The notes under the pieces are model-generated. The model did no database searches, was not told the origin of the DNA, and saw nothing but the letters and a program-made list of their open reading frames with translations. Shown in pieces: positions 11,601 through 18,724 of a stretch of DNA of 64,000 nt. Origin of the DNA: Ligustrum vulgare (lineage: Eukaryota > Streptophyta > Magnoliopsida > Lamiales > Oleaceae). The stretch covers positions 2,807,501 to 2,871,500 of the forward strand of contig OY743189.1 in assembly GCA_963555705.1 (NCBI GenBank), given 5' to 3'. Numbering within the stretch: position 1 is the first letter of the stretch; each line of letters opens with the position of its first letter. The position numbers and the translations under genes are program-made.

Positions 11601-13335
11601 TCTTGGTACTCCTTTCATTATTCAAATTTACCCTTTTCAAGCTAACGAAAAAGGTCTTCAAACCAATATTTTCGGTCAAAATTTGTTTTTCAAATTTACC
11701 AATCCTCCATCTTTCAAGGACGTTATTGCTCTCAAGCAGGCGTCAATTTCTCAAATTATCAACAACATCAATTTCAAAAAACAACACATTTCTTTTCTCA
11801 AAGAAGAAATCAAATTTCAGCGGATCTCTGATCAGCTTCAAAATTCAGCTAATAAAGAAAGAATTTCTTTATTTCTCAAAAAATTCGAAACAGAAGTATG
11901 TTCTACTATTCCTAATGCTTTTTGGGATAGAAAAAAACATATTGTTTCTCTTCCATATTCAGTTGATTTTCATGAATCAGCTATTCCAACAAAATCTCGT
12001 CCTATTCAAATGAACAAAGAACTCCTTGAGTTTTGTACTAAGGAAATCAAGGACTTACTTGCAAAAGGACTTATTCGTCCTAGTAAGTCTCCTTGGAGTT
12101 GTTCTGCGTTCTATGTTCTCAATCAAGCAGAAATTGAGAGGGGTGCGCCCAGACTTGTAATCAATTACAAGCCTCTTAATACTGCCTTGCAATGGATAAG
12201 ATATCCAATGCCTCAAAAGAAAGATCTTCTCAATCGTCTTCAAAAAGCTGTTGTCTTTTCAAAATTTGATATGAAGTCAGGATTTTGGCAGATTCAAATT
12301 AAAGAAGAAGATCGCTACAAAACTGCATTCAATGTTCCATTTGGACAATACGAATGGAATGTTATGCCATTTGGACTTAAAAATGCTCCTTCTGAATTTC
12401 AAAAAATTATGAATGACATTTTTAATCCTTTTCAAAATTTTCTCATTGTTTACATTGATGATGTTTTACTCTATTCTGAAAGTTTAGAACAACATTTCAA
12501 ACATCTGCATACTTTTTTCAATATTGTCAAAATTAATGGTTTAGCAGTTTCTGCAAAGAAAATTGTTTTATGTCAAGAGAATATTCATTTTCTTGGACAT
12601 ACAATTTTTCAAGGAACTATTACACCAATTCAAAGAAGTTTGGATTTTACTGATAAATTTCCAGATCAAATCCTTGATAAAACTTCTCTTCAGAGATTTC
12701 TTGGGTGCGTGAATTACGTTTCTGATTTTGTCAAAGATATCAGGATTCTTTGTTCCCCACTCTTCAAAAGACTTCAAAATAATCCAAAACCATGGGGCCC
12801 TGAGTGTACCTTAGCCATTCAAAAGGTCAAAAGTGCCATTAAGAGTATCCCATGCCTTTCAATTATTGATCCTTGTGCCAATCTTATTGTTGAGACTGAT
12901 GCGTCAGACTTAGGGTATGGTGGAGTCCTCAAACAGATTCCAAAAGGGTCAAATCAAGAACAGCTGGTCAGATACTATTCTGGTGTTTGGACTGGTCCTC
13001 AAAATAACTATTCAACTATCAAAAAAGAAGTCCTTTCTATTGTCCTTTGTGTTTCCAAATTTCAAGATGATTTAATCAATAAATCTTTTGTTTTGAAAAC
13101 TGATTGCAAGGCATCTAAAGAAGTTTTGCAAAAGGACGTCAAAAATCTTGTTTCAAAACATATCTTTGCAAGATGGCAAGCCATTTTGTCGTGTTTTGAT
13201 TTCAAAATTCAATATATTCAAGGAAAGGATAACATTCTTGCTGATTTCCTCACAAGAGAATTCCTCACACAAAAGAGAGAAAAGGTGAGTCCAAATCAAA
13301 AGAGTGATCAAACTAAAAATACTAATTTTCATTAG
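8638..13335 (+). CDS. Polyprotein: movement protein - CCHC - aspartic protease - reverse transcriptase - RNase H (component A ORF1)
   Basis: An uninterrupted frame of 1,565 codons. I chose the ATG at 8,638 because the frame upstream has only a GTG and the same ATG is kept in component B. Residues about 65-225 match the 30K-type movement protein of Caulimoviridae (IYEIGRFDFSQ, VPVLVTFRD-like centre), which would carry virus through plasmodesmata. A Ser/Lys-rich linker and a short predicted coiled coil (about 523-550) follow. The CCHC knuckle CFKCHQTGHYSNEC is at 679-692, a second Cys cluster near 747-760, protease active site DSGA at about 922, RT motif YIDD at 1,272-1,275, and RNase H acidic residues in TDAS, KKEVLS, KTDCK and ADFLTR. 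All catalytic residues look intact. The coat-protein core normally preceding the knuckle is missing. Frame and domains are certain; processing sites are not visible. Confidence 0.9.
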   Translation: MSSFSSWFKGSGSSRNRANNLSNNFQNIEESLQNDSETFQNTNELQIFQIEQLLHNWTIPKVDKGSIYEIGRFDFSQNYIIKTHEQTMHVLGQNTELALLSKNSIQEHRKKFQFLHIGLVQIALKPLFRLGLDIPVLVTFRDQRHSNFEHSLLTVLESNLESGPIFSNCYPNFTVSLFDKHILKTLKLHVQTKNLSLDESNSFAVIYRVYYKLLGTNLNIRALRSSPRNESLLMEVNDLHTNTMIPKRIPWNLQTRSLEWDILRASKPEPPPSSDTPNQILSFPDGSVRMIFGESSNNSSNISRSSSSKSFQNFQNSNVFPSRFSTSSSRLKDVNFESVIPKPQYSESEQDSPTASDMQPPSEDIPLLRKKHHRRSLSSQLNVISSSIDRRSEFKKDQSPKVKNLRKLFRQTFSKEEIESYWEEYFAQPEDISFFKWINFKVFGKQKKPSKSSSKPKSPSKSKSIQASSSKEKTWKTSSNQTFKSEYPPLEEIVIPHGNAEVTASPFKQIPEDRTDNAAAKTVDVRNLQIQNNYTNIVLQTIGNQLTRIEANSETEAKFKIPSNAFSSIRDSPSSSSSSNQRLLFKPTNLTPDLGKKSLDTDSAVIKELASQFSKMSASSKNKKKFPSFLRKRNFQNFKRFSSKSHPQFQKSFQKNSFQKFQSKPKHFQKTGDSAKITCFKCHQTGHYSNECPMKNKINNLQIAEDIKIDLLNLLHSSFDDDSELEKIYQHQEDSDNESNSSSSSHPCEGKGICGCKTINVLTKEEELIQEIIEQIDNPQLKKKFSSLLPSSSKTHESFSMKEILKRFNQESTSKSSSSDLRSEVREMKSQISFLERQVKEIKLDVIIIKNSSSNIQNQNDSDSSSSSSEESSDSRINNFSPLQTDEERINVINRIQLQKWYCQMTIVVDKSFQITTRVLIDSGADQNCIREGLIPTKYFEKTTERLFGASGKKLNIQYKLSKAHVCNSNICFKNIFYLVKDLDQEVILGTPFIIQIYPFQANEKGLQTNIFGQNLFFKFTNPPSFKDVIALKQASISQIINNINFKKQHISFLKEEIKFQRISDQLQNSANKERISLFLKKFETEVCSTIPNAFWDRKKHIVSLPYSVDFHESAIPTKSRPIQMNKELLEFCTKEIKDLLAKGLIRPSKSPWSCSAFYVLNQAEIERGAPRLVINYKPLNTALQWIRYPMPQKKDLLNRLQKAVVFSKFDMKSGFWQIQIKEEDRYKTAFNVPFGQYEWNVMPFGLKNAPSEFQKIMNDIFNPFQNFLIVYIDDVLLYSESLEQHFKHLHTFFNIVKINGLAVSAKKIVLCQENIHFLGHTIFQGTITPIQRSLDFTDKFPDQILDKTSLQRFLGCVNYVSDFVKDIRILCSPLFKRLQNNPKPWGPECTLAIQKVKSAIKSIPCLSIIDPCANLIVETDASDLGYGGVLKQIPKGSNQEQLVRYYSGVWTGPQNNYSTIKKEVLSIVLCVSKFQDDLINKSFVLKTDCKASKEVLQKDVKNLVSKHIFARWQAILSCFDFKIQYIQGKDNILADFLTREFLTQKREKVSPNQKSDQTKNTNFH

Positions 13336-13336
13336 T

Positions 13337-13807
13337 ATGGCTTCTTCAAGAAACTTCAAATATTGCAAACATCCTGCCCCTTCGGCAGTTCAAAATTCCT
13401 TTTCTCTTTCTCTTTCAAATCAATTTTCATGTTTGGAAGATTTTCCTCAAGATTCAGTTTTGGAGATCCCAAAATCTTCAAAATTCAAAAAATTTTCTCA
13501 AAATTCTTCTTATTGTCTCTCAAAAGTCAATAATGAAGCAATTCTCTTTTCTCAAGAATCTTCTTCAAACTACAATTGTAATACTTGCCATGTATTACAC
13601 CGTCTCTTCACCTTTCAATATCAAGCTGCAAGATGGTATGAAAACAGTATTATGTCTCAAAGATACTGGGGTTCTCCATTTTGTAAAATCAATTTTTGGA
13701 AAAAATACTTCGAAACTGTTAATGATTTCAACGAAAATATTAACAGGTTCGTTCTTCACTTTGCAATCTTTCATCATGCTTTTGGTGAATTTGCAAATGA
13801 ATTTTAA
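13337..13807 (+). CDS. Component A ORF2, 156-residue protein of unknown function
   Basis: The ATG lies one base after the ORF1 stop (TAG T ATG), so translation by termination-reinitiation is plausible. The product starts MASSRNFKYC, is Ser- and aromatic-rich, and has a Cys pair in NYNCNTCHVLHRLF followed by several Trp/Tyr/Phe residues. I recognise no domain. Its position after RNase H matches the downstream ORF of florendoviruses, whose function is unknown. It is shorter than the 434-residue ORF2 of component B; both begin MASS but otherwise show no obvious similarity to me. Confidence 0.6.
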   Translation: MASSRNFKYCKHPAPSAVQNSFSLSLSNQFSCLEDFPQDSVLEIPKSSKFKKFSQNSSYCLSKVNNEAILFSQESSSNYNCNTCHVLHRLFTFQYQAARWYENSIMSQRYWGSPFCKINFWKKYFETVNDFNENINRFVLHFAIFHHAFGEFANEF

Positions 13808-13959
13808 TGTTTTCAAAATTTGGTACTACTGTGCCTCAGAAGTCAGTAGCTATTCCAGTTCAAACGGTAACTGGTAAAGAATTTTCAAATCCGTTGATGG
13901 CTATGAACTTGCCAAAAGTTCAGATGAAGAGTCTCTCTTCTTTCAAAAAATTTCTTTAA
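13807..13959 (+). CDS. Component A ORF3, 50-residue small protein
   Basis: The ATG overlaps the ORF2 stop by one base (TAATG), a classic reinitiation arrangement. The product starts MFSKFGTTVPQKSV and ends SSFKKFL, is basic, and has no recognisable motif. Its stop codon lies in the left arm of a perfect 12-bp hairpin. The tight ATG/stop spacing and normal composition favour a real gene, but its size makes this uncertain. Confidence 0.45.
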   Translation: MFSKFGTTVPQKSVAIPVQTVTGKEFSNPLMAMNLPKVQMKSLSSFKKFL

Positions 13960-13981
13960 TAAAGAATTTTTCTTTATTAAA
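13955..13981 (+). promoter_or_regulatory. 12-bp perfect hairpin, component A
   Basis: TTTAATAAAGAA, loop TTT, TTCTTTATTAAA. The left arm contains AATAAA and the ORF3 stop. A near-identical hairpin with a compensatory outer base pair occurs in component B at 16,793-16,819. Role unknown: RNA processing, stability or reverse transcription are possible. Confidence 0.6.
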
Positions 13982-13989
13982 TCAAAATT

Positions 13990-14499
13990 ATCTTTTCAAA
14001 AATTTCGATGGAGTTGGTGGAGTGGTTGGCTAGCTTTTGGAAAAGCTGCAGACAAGTCACTATTCAATCAACGACTTTCAATCTTCAATCACTGTTCAAG
14101 ATTCCTACTTTTTGGAAAGTAGTCGACAGAGCACTGTTCAATCAAGACTTTTCCAGCTGTAGTTCAATTATTCAATATTCTGATGTACCTTTTTCATTTC
14201 TAGTCTTCTATAAATGTAAGGGTTCATTTCAATTGTTAGGCAGAGTTAATTGGGAGAGTTAGAGTTACTCCAAGAGTGTTTGCTACTCTGAGAGTTAATT
14301 AGCTTCGTCAATTAATTTCTCCATTTCAAAATATCATTGTAACGTTCATCGTTATAATTTCAATATAAATTTCAATATTTCAAATTGTTGTTCAAGTATT
14401 TGATTGTTTCATTACAGTTGAATCTTTTTTCTACATTTTGATTATTGTTTCTTCAATTTATTCCGCACTATCCTTGTTCTATCTAACCTGGGTTCTATT
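13990..14499 (+). promoter_or_regulatory. Pregenomic RNA promoter and terminal repeat region, component A
   Basis: Non-coding region between ORF3 and the next primer-binding site. TATAAATG is at 14,209-14,216, followed by GTAAGGGTTCATTTC, which resembles the CaMV 35S start context; transcription would begin near 14,240. Upstream lie repeated CACTGTTCAA-like words (about 14,056, 14,090 and 14,131) that may be enhancer elements. Downstream AATATAAAT (about 14,362) could be the poly(A) signal. From about 14,132 to 14,499 it is base-for-base the same as 18,852-19,218 as far as I can see. Confidence 0.7.
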
Positions 14500-14512
14500 T
14501 GGTATCAGAGCC
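14500..14512 (+). promoter_or_regulatory. Primer-binding site for initiator Met-tRNA, component B
   Basis: TGGTATCAGAGCC, identical to that at 8,398 and exactly 6,102 bp downstream. It marks the A/B junction. Confidence 0.9.
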
Positions 14513-14588
14513 ATTTAGGTTCAAGTTATCCTTGGAGAGTGTTGTTATCTGTTCTGAGTTTGTTTTACAGGTTAAGTTCTGTAAGTGG

Positions 14589-14660
14589 ATGGTTCGAAAC
14601 CTCGGAGGCAGGGCAGAAGAGTGTAAGACCCGGGTAAGACCACGTGGAGGGAGTAGGTAA
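14589..14660 (+). CDS. Leader upstream ORF, 23 codons, component B
   Basis: Apparently identical copy of the component A leader frame at 8,487-8,558, in the shared 5' block. Probably regulates translation of the downstream frames rather than making a functional peptide. Confidence 0.4.
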   Translation: MVRNLGGRAEECKTRVRPRGGSR

Positions 14661-14739
14661 AAGTCCGACCTTTAACTTAGCCTTGTTTCTCAAACAATTT
14701 GCAGGTAGTAATACCTTTCAAGCTTACCTTGTTCCGACA

Positions 14740-14877
14740 ATGTCTTCTTTTTCCAGTTGGTTCAAAGGATCTGGTAGTTCTAGAAATAGAGCTAATAATT
14801 TGTCAAACAATTTTCAAAATATTGAAGAATCACTTCAAAATGATTCTGAAACTTTTCAAAATGGAGAACCCCAGTAA
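14740..14877 (+). CDS. Short frame retaining the movement-protein N-terminus, component B
   Basis: The 45-codon frame begins at the same ATG as the component A polyprotein and keeps its first 41 codons unchanged (MSSFSSWFKGSGSSRN start), then ends after GEPQ. It stops before the movement domain, so it cannot act in movement. It overlaps the coat-protein ATG at 14,861 by 17 nt. It is most likely a leader cistron kept for reinitiation, or the DNA is kept for a cis signal such as packaging or template switching. Confidence 0.5.
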   Translation: MSSFSSWFKGSGSSRNRANNLSNNFQNIEESLQNDSETFQNGEPQ

Positions 14878-16996
14878 TAAGATTATTGGCTTCACTGGAC
14901 AATTAAAGGGATGGTGGTCTAACTACCTTAACGATGCAAGTCGTTTAGAGGTTATTAATGCCACAAAAACCGAAAATGATCAGATCGTTTCTGATACATT
15001 GACGACCCTTGTTTTTGCCATTATCAAACATTTTATTGGATCCCCTGAATTCCTCCAGGATAGATCGTCAGAAATTCTGATGAATTTGTCTTGTCCAAAA
15101 TTGCACGACTTCAGATGGTATAAGGATATCTTCCTTACCAGAGTCATGCTTCGCGACGACTGCAATCAAGAGTTCTGGAAAGAAAGATTTCTATCTGGAC
15201 TTCCTAAACTTTTTGCAGAAAAAGTTCGCAATTCAATCAAACTTCAATTTAACAATTCAATTCCTTTTGGTGACTTAACTTATGGCGAACTTGTTAGTTA
15301 CGTCAATAAGGAAGGGTTATCCCTCTGTAATGATATCAAACTCAAAGCCAAACTCAAATCTGAAAGTTTTGGGTCTAAGCATGAGTTGGGTTCATTCTGT
15401 GAACAATATGGTTTTGAAAAAATTCTTCCTCCCTCTTCAAAAAACAAGAAGAAGTTTCCTTCATTTTTGAGGAAACGAAATTTTCAAAATTTCAAAAGAT
15501 TTTCTTCAAAATCTCATCCTCAATTTCAAAAATCTTTTCAAAAGAATTCTTTTCAAAAATTTCAATCAAAACCAAAACATTTTCAAAAAACTGGTGATTC
15601 AGCCAAGATCACTTGCTTCAAATGTCATCAAACTGGTCATTATTCAAATGAATGTCCTATGAAGAACAAAATTAATAATCTTCAAATTGCTGAAGATATT
15701 AAGATTGATCTTCTCAATCTTCTTTCATCATCCGATGATGATTCTGAATTAGAGAAAATTTATCAGCATCAAGAAGATTCTGATAATGAATCTAATTCTT
15801 CCTCCTCTTCTCATCCTTGCGAAGGTAAAGGTATTTGTGGTTGCAAAACCATTAATGTCCTTACAAAAGAAGAAGAACTTATTCAAGAAATAATTGAGCA
15901 GATTGACAATCCTCAATTAAAGAAGAAGTTCTCTTCGCTCCTTCCTTCTTCTTCAAAAACCCATGAATCGTTTAGTATGAAAGAAATACTAAAAAGATTT
16001 AATCAAGAATCTACTTCTAAATCTTCATCATCTGATTTGAGATCAGAAGTGAGGGAAATGAAGTCTCAAATTTCCTTTTTGGAACGTCAGGTTAAAGAAA
16101 TTAAACTTGATGTTACCATTATCAAAAATTCCTCTTCAAATATTCAAAATCAAAATGATTCTGATTCTTCTTCTTCTTCCTCGGAAGAATCCTCTGATTC
16201 TCGTATTAATGATTTTAGTCCTCTTCAAACTGATGAAGAACGGATTAATGTTATTAATCGAATTCAACTTCAAAAATGGTACTGTCAAATGACAATCGTT
16301 GTTGACAAGTCTTTTCAAATTACCACTAGAGTATTAATTGATTCTGGAGCAGATCAAAACTGCATCAGAGAAGGATTAATACCTTCAAAATACTTTGAGC
16401 AAACTACCGAACGTCTCTACGGAGCAGGAGGCAAAAAGCTCAACATTCAAAATAAACTTTCAAAAGCTCATGTTTTCAAATCAAACATTTGTTTCAAAAA
16501 TGAGTTTCTTTTGGTGAAAGATTTGGATCAAGAAGCAATTCTTGGAATCCCTTTCATTGTTCAAATTACCCCTTTTCAAGCTAACGAAAATGGTCTTCAG
16601 ACCAATGTTTTCGGTCAAAATTTGATTTTCAAATTCATGCATCATACATCTCCAGCAGATGTTCATGATTTCAAAAGAACATCGATTTCTCAAATTAAGA
16701 ATATTAATTTAAGAAATTTCAAAAAGAAAGAATCTTCAATTTTCAAAAAAGACAAATTGACAGATCACTTTCCTCAAAATTTCCTTGGATCCATTAATAA
16801 AGAATCTTTCTTTATTAATTCCCTTTCAAAAGACAATCACGAGTGTCTCCCACTCATCAAAATAAACCAAAATTGTCAAAAGTTGTGGGTCCCAGAAAAC
16901 ACCTTTGTCACCTTTGTCAAAAGTGTCATTATTGGTATCCTTTTCATTATTGCTTCAAAGACTTTTTCCCATGTCCAAACAGCTGTTCAGACATAA
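14861..16996 (+). CDS. Coat protein - CCHC - aspartic protease polyprotein (component B ORF1)
   Basis: A frame of 711 residues. The ATG at 14,861 was chosen because residues from MENPSNK onward are coat-like and upstream codons belong to the other leader frame. Residues 1-190 match the capsid core of Caulimoviridae, including GFTGQLKGWWSNYL near the start. A basic stretch and CCHC knuckle (252-265) that binds RNA follow, then the acidic/Ser-rich region and an aspartic protease with active site DSGA at about 494-497. Codons from SSKNKKK to the protease are nearly identical to component A, but the later part of the protease differs (YGAGGKK versus FGASGKK). Instead of RT, the frame ends in about 110 unrelated residues with a hydrophobic stretch at 683-702 (VTFVKSVIIGILFIIASKTF), which is odd for a capsid polyprotein. 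It would assemble virions around both RNAs or DNAs. Confidence 0.85.
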   Translation: MENPSNKIIGFTGQLKGWWSNYLNDASRLEVINATKTENDQIVSDTLTTLVFAIIKHFIGSPEFLQDRSSEILMNLSCPKLHDFRWYKDIFLTRVMLRDDCNQEFWKERFLSGLPKLFAEKVRNSIKLQFNNSIPFGDLTYGELVSYVNKEGLSLCNDIKLKAKLKSESFGSKHELGSFCEQYGFEKILPPSSKNKKKFPSFLRKRNFQNFKRFSSKSHPQFQKSFQKNSFQKFQSKPKHFQKTGDSAKITCFKCHQTGHYSNECPMKNKINNLQIAEDIKIDLLNLLSSSDDDSELEKIYQHQEDSDNESNSSSSSHPCEGKGICGCKTINVLTKEEELIQEIIEQIDNPQLKKKFSSLLPSSSKTHESFSMKEILKRFNQESTSKSSSSDLRSEVREMKSQISFLERQVKEIKLDVTIIKNSSSNIQNQNDSDSSSSSSEESSDSRINDFSPLQTDEERINVINRIQLQKWYCQMTIVVDKSFQITTRVLIDSGADQNCIREGLIPSKYFEQTTERLYGAGGKKLNIQNKLSKAHVFKSNICFKNEFLLVKDLDQEAILGIPFIVQITPFQANENGLQTNVFGQNLIFKFMHHTSPADVHDFKRTSISQIKNINLRNFKKKESSIFKKDKLTDHFPQNFLGSINKESFFINSLSKDNHECLPLIKINQNCQKLWVPENTFVTFVKSVIIGILFIIASKTFSHVQTAVQT
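16793..16819 (+). promoter_or_regulatory. 12-bp perfect hairpin, component B
   Basis: ATTAATAAAGAA, loop TCT, TTCTTTATTAAT. Same hairpin as 13,955-13,981, but the outermost pair is A-T instead of T-A. Here it lies inside the coat/protease frame, and its right arm holds the TAA after which the frame leading to ORF2 becomes open. Confidence 0.6.
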
Positions 16997-17265
16997 GATT
17001 AGGTGGGATCGGTAAGGAAAACCTACAGTCGATTCCTTTTGAATCAATTCAAAAACAACAGTATTTTTACTATTGCAGTAACAAAAACTGTTTTCAAAAT
17101 TACTTTTCAAAAAACAAGATTTTTCAAAATAATTTTTGGGATAACTGTTTCACGAAGAAATTCCTCTATAAATTTGAGAGATTTCGAGTGACTGAAAGGC
17201 CACCCCAAAAGAGTGTTCAAACAAAAGGTATCAAGATTGATTGGTACAATAAAGTTCTTGAAGAC
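16997..17265 (+). promoter_or_regulatory. ATG-free intercistronic region with TATA box, possible internal promoter
   Basis: No ATG was seen in 269 nt between the coat/protease stop and the ORF2 start. TATAAATT at 17,167-17,174 sits about 95 nt before that start and follows CCTC, a context reminiscent of the CaMV 19S promoter driving a separate monocistronic RNA. Equally, ribosomes could scan or reinitiate across it. Promoter function is inferred. Confidence 0.35.
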
Positions 17266-18570
17266 ATGGCTTCCTCCATGGCCAATTCCTCAAAAAACAA
17301 AAATAAGGGCAAAAAGGTTGCTCTTACTCCTCTTCCTTCAATCGAAGATTTTGTTCAAACTTCTAGCAGAAGTGTTTCTGCTTCAAACATTCCTCAAATT
17401 TCCACTTCAAACAACTTTTCTGTTCTTGGCAAAATTCCTCAAACCCCAGAAAAGCCAAGACCTTCAAACTACAAAAAGGCCGTTCTTACTGGTTCAGGAA
17501 AACTTCCTGAAATCAATAAAAGCCCTTTTCAATATACCATCAAAAATCCCTTTCTTTCTGTTCTTACATTGGAACCTTCTTGGATTGAAAAATATTCTGA
17601 TTACAATGATTGTTTATCAAATATTTTTCCTTCAGGTTTCCATTTCATGCCAACATCAATTCAAAAGAACCGTGAGTTTTATGAAAAGATCCTTCTCAAA
17701 ACAGGATCAGCCATTATTACTCATACTCAAAATAAAGAAAATCCTCAAAATATTGATTTTTCAAAATGTTCAATTGTCAAGGTTTTGTCATATGATGACT
17801 GGGGACAGCAACCTTGGATTGAGAAAAAGATGAACCTTGCAAAAGGTGAAACTTTCTCTTCAAAATTCAATTACTTGGATTATCAAGATGCCTGGTTTAA
17901 TGCCTTTTTGTTTAGACCAGTGAATCATTCTTGGTTCATCCTTTTTCATCAAAATTGCCAAAATAATTTTCCCCAATGGTTTCAAAATTGGTTTAATTAT
18001 TTTGGACTTGAAGAAAGTATTCTACCCAGTCTCTCTCTTCAAGGATTCAAACATTTCAAAAATGAGGCTAAAGATTTGCTTAAGTCTCAGGAGAATCTTC
18101 TCCTTCAATTTTCCTTCAATTTCAAAGTCTCATGGATTCTTTGTTGGGACTTTTTTCTTCTTCAAAATACTGATTCTTTCAGTCCTCAAAGGATTGTTAG
18201 GAGATTCAAAATAAAATGGTGGGCAAAATTTCATGAAACAAATTGTTGTCCCAAGGCAGTTCAATCATGGATTAATCAAAAATCAAATGAAGGACTTCCA
18301 TCAAAAAAGCTTCAAGATAAACATGCTGATTTTCTTGCCGAAAAGGGTAGATTATTAGCACTTCTTGCAAAATGCACCAGCCCTGAAGAAATGACAATTT
18401 TAGCAGAGAAAATTGCTGCTCTTGCTGAAAATGCTTCTTCAGTTCAAGATTCCTCAGAAACCAGTTCAGAGGCGGATTTCAACGTCGAAGACAGTTTCTA
18501 TCAAAATGAAGATGATTTTCTCGCAAATGACTACGATGAAAATCTTTCAAATATTCAAACTACCAAATGA
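17266..18570 (+). CDS. Component B ORF2, 434-residue protein of unknown function
   Basis: Starts MASSMANSSKNKNKGKK, the first in-frame ATG, with a Lys-rich head and Ser/Pro-rich segment, then an aromatic-rich central domain (about 95-330) containing many Trp/Phe/Tyr (PRNHSW-like, NFPQWFQNWFNYFG, CCPKAVQSWI). A helical segment (about 347-393) and a strongly acidic C-terminus follow. I recognise no domain. Its position after the protease matches the florendovirus ORF2 of unknown function; a role like the caulimovirus translational transactivator is possible but unsupported. The same frame is open without ATG back to 16,819 and includes a Cys-rich stretch there. Confidence 0.7.
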   Translation: MASSMANSSKNKNKGKKVALTPLPSIEDFVQTSSRSVSASNIPQISTSNNFSVLGKIPQTPEKPRPSNYKKAVLTGSGKLPEINKSPFQYTIKNPFLSVLTLEPSWIEKYSDYNDCLSNIFPSGFHFMPTSIQKNREFYEKILLKTGSAIITHTQNKENPQNIDFSKCSIVKVLSYDDWGQQPWIEKKMNLAKGETFSSKFNYLDYQDAWFNAFLFRPVNHSWFILFHQNCQNNFPQWFQNWFNYFGLEESILPSLSLQGFKHFKNEAKDLLKSQENLLLQFSFNFKVSWILCWDFFLLQNTDSFSPQRIVRRFKIKWWAKFHETNCCPKAVQSWINQKSNEGLPSKKLQDKHADFLAEKGRLLALLAKCTSPEEMTILAEKIAALAENASSVQDSSETSSEADFNVEDSFYQNEDDFLANDYDENLSNIQTTK

Positions 18571-18574
18571 CTAC

Positions 18575-18700
18575 ATGGACGCAGTTTCCTTGATGACCTC
18601 AGAAGAATATCGCGTTCAAAAATCAAAAGAATTTTCATTCAAAATAATCAAAGTAAAAAATCAATGTCCACTTTATCCAGAGAATCATTTCTTTTCATAA
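18575..18700 (+). CDS. Component B ORF3, 41-residue small protein
   Basis: The ATG lies four bases after the ORF2 stop. The product starts MDAVSLMTSEEYRVQ and ends YPENHFFS, with one Cys and mixed charge. No known motif. Close spacing mirrors the ORF2/ORF3 coupling of component A, but the two small products are not similar. Real status uncertain. Confidence 0.35.
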   Translation: MDAVSLMTSEEYRVQKSKEFSFKIIKVKNQCPLYPENHFFS

Positions 18701-18724
18701 AAGGACAAATGAGATTTTTGCTTT

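Larger units (their letters stand above)
8398..14499 (+). mobile_element. Endogenous florendovirus-like pararetrovirus, component A (6,102 bp)
   Basis: Complete linear genome unit, from one Met-tRNA primer-binding site to the base before the next. It carries a leader with one short upstream frame, a 1,565-codon polyprotein (movement protein, CCHC knuckle, aspartic protease, RT, RNase H), two small downstream frames, and a terminal region with TATA box. There is no integrase, no LTR pair and no target duplication, which separates it from LTR retrotransposons and suits Caulimoviridae. The movement domain, single long frame and location in an AT repeat fit florendovirus. The coat-protein core normally found before the CCHC knuckle is absent and is supplied by component B next door. 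All frames are open, so the insertion may be fairly young. Genus is inferred from organisation, not from a tree. Confidence 0.8.
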
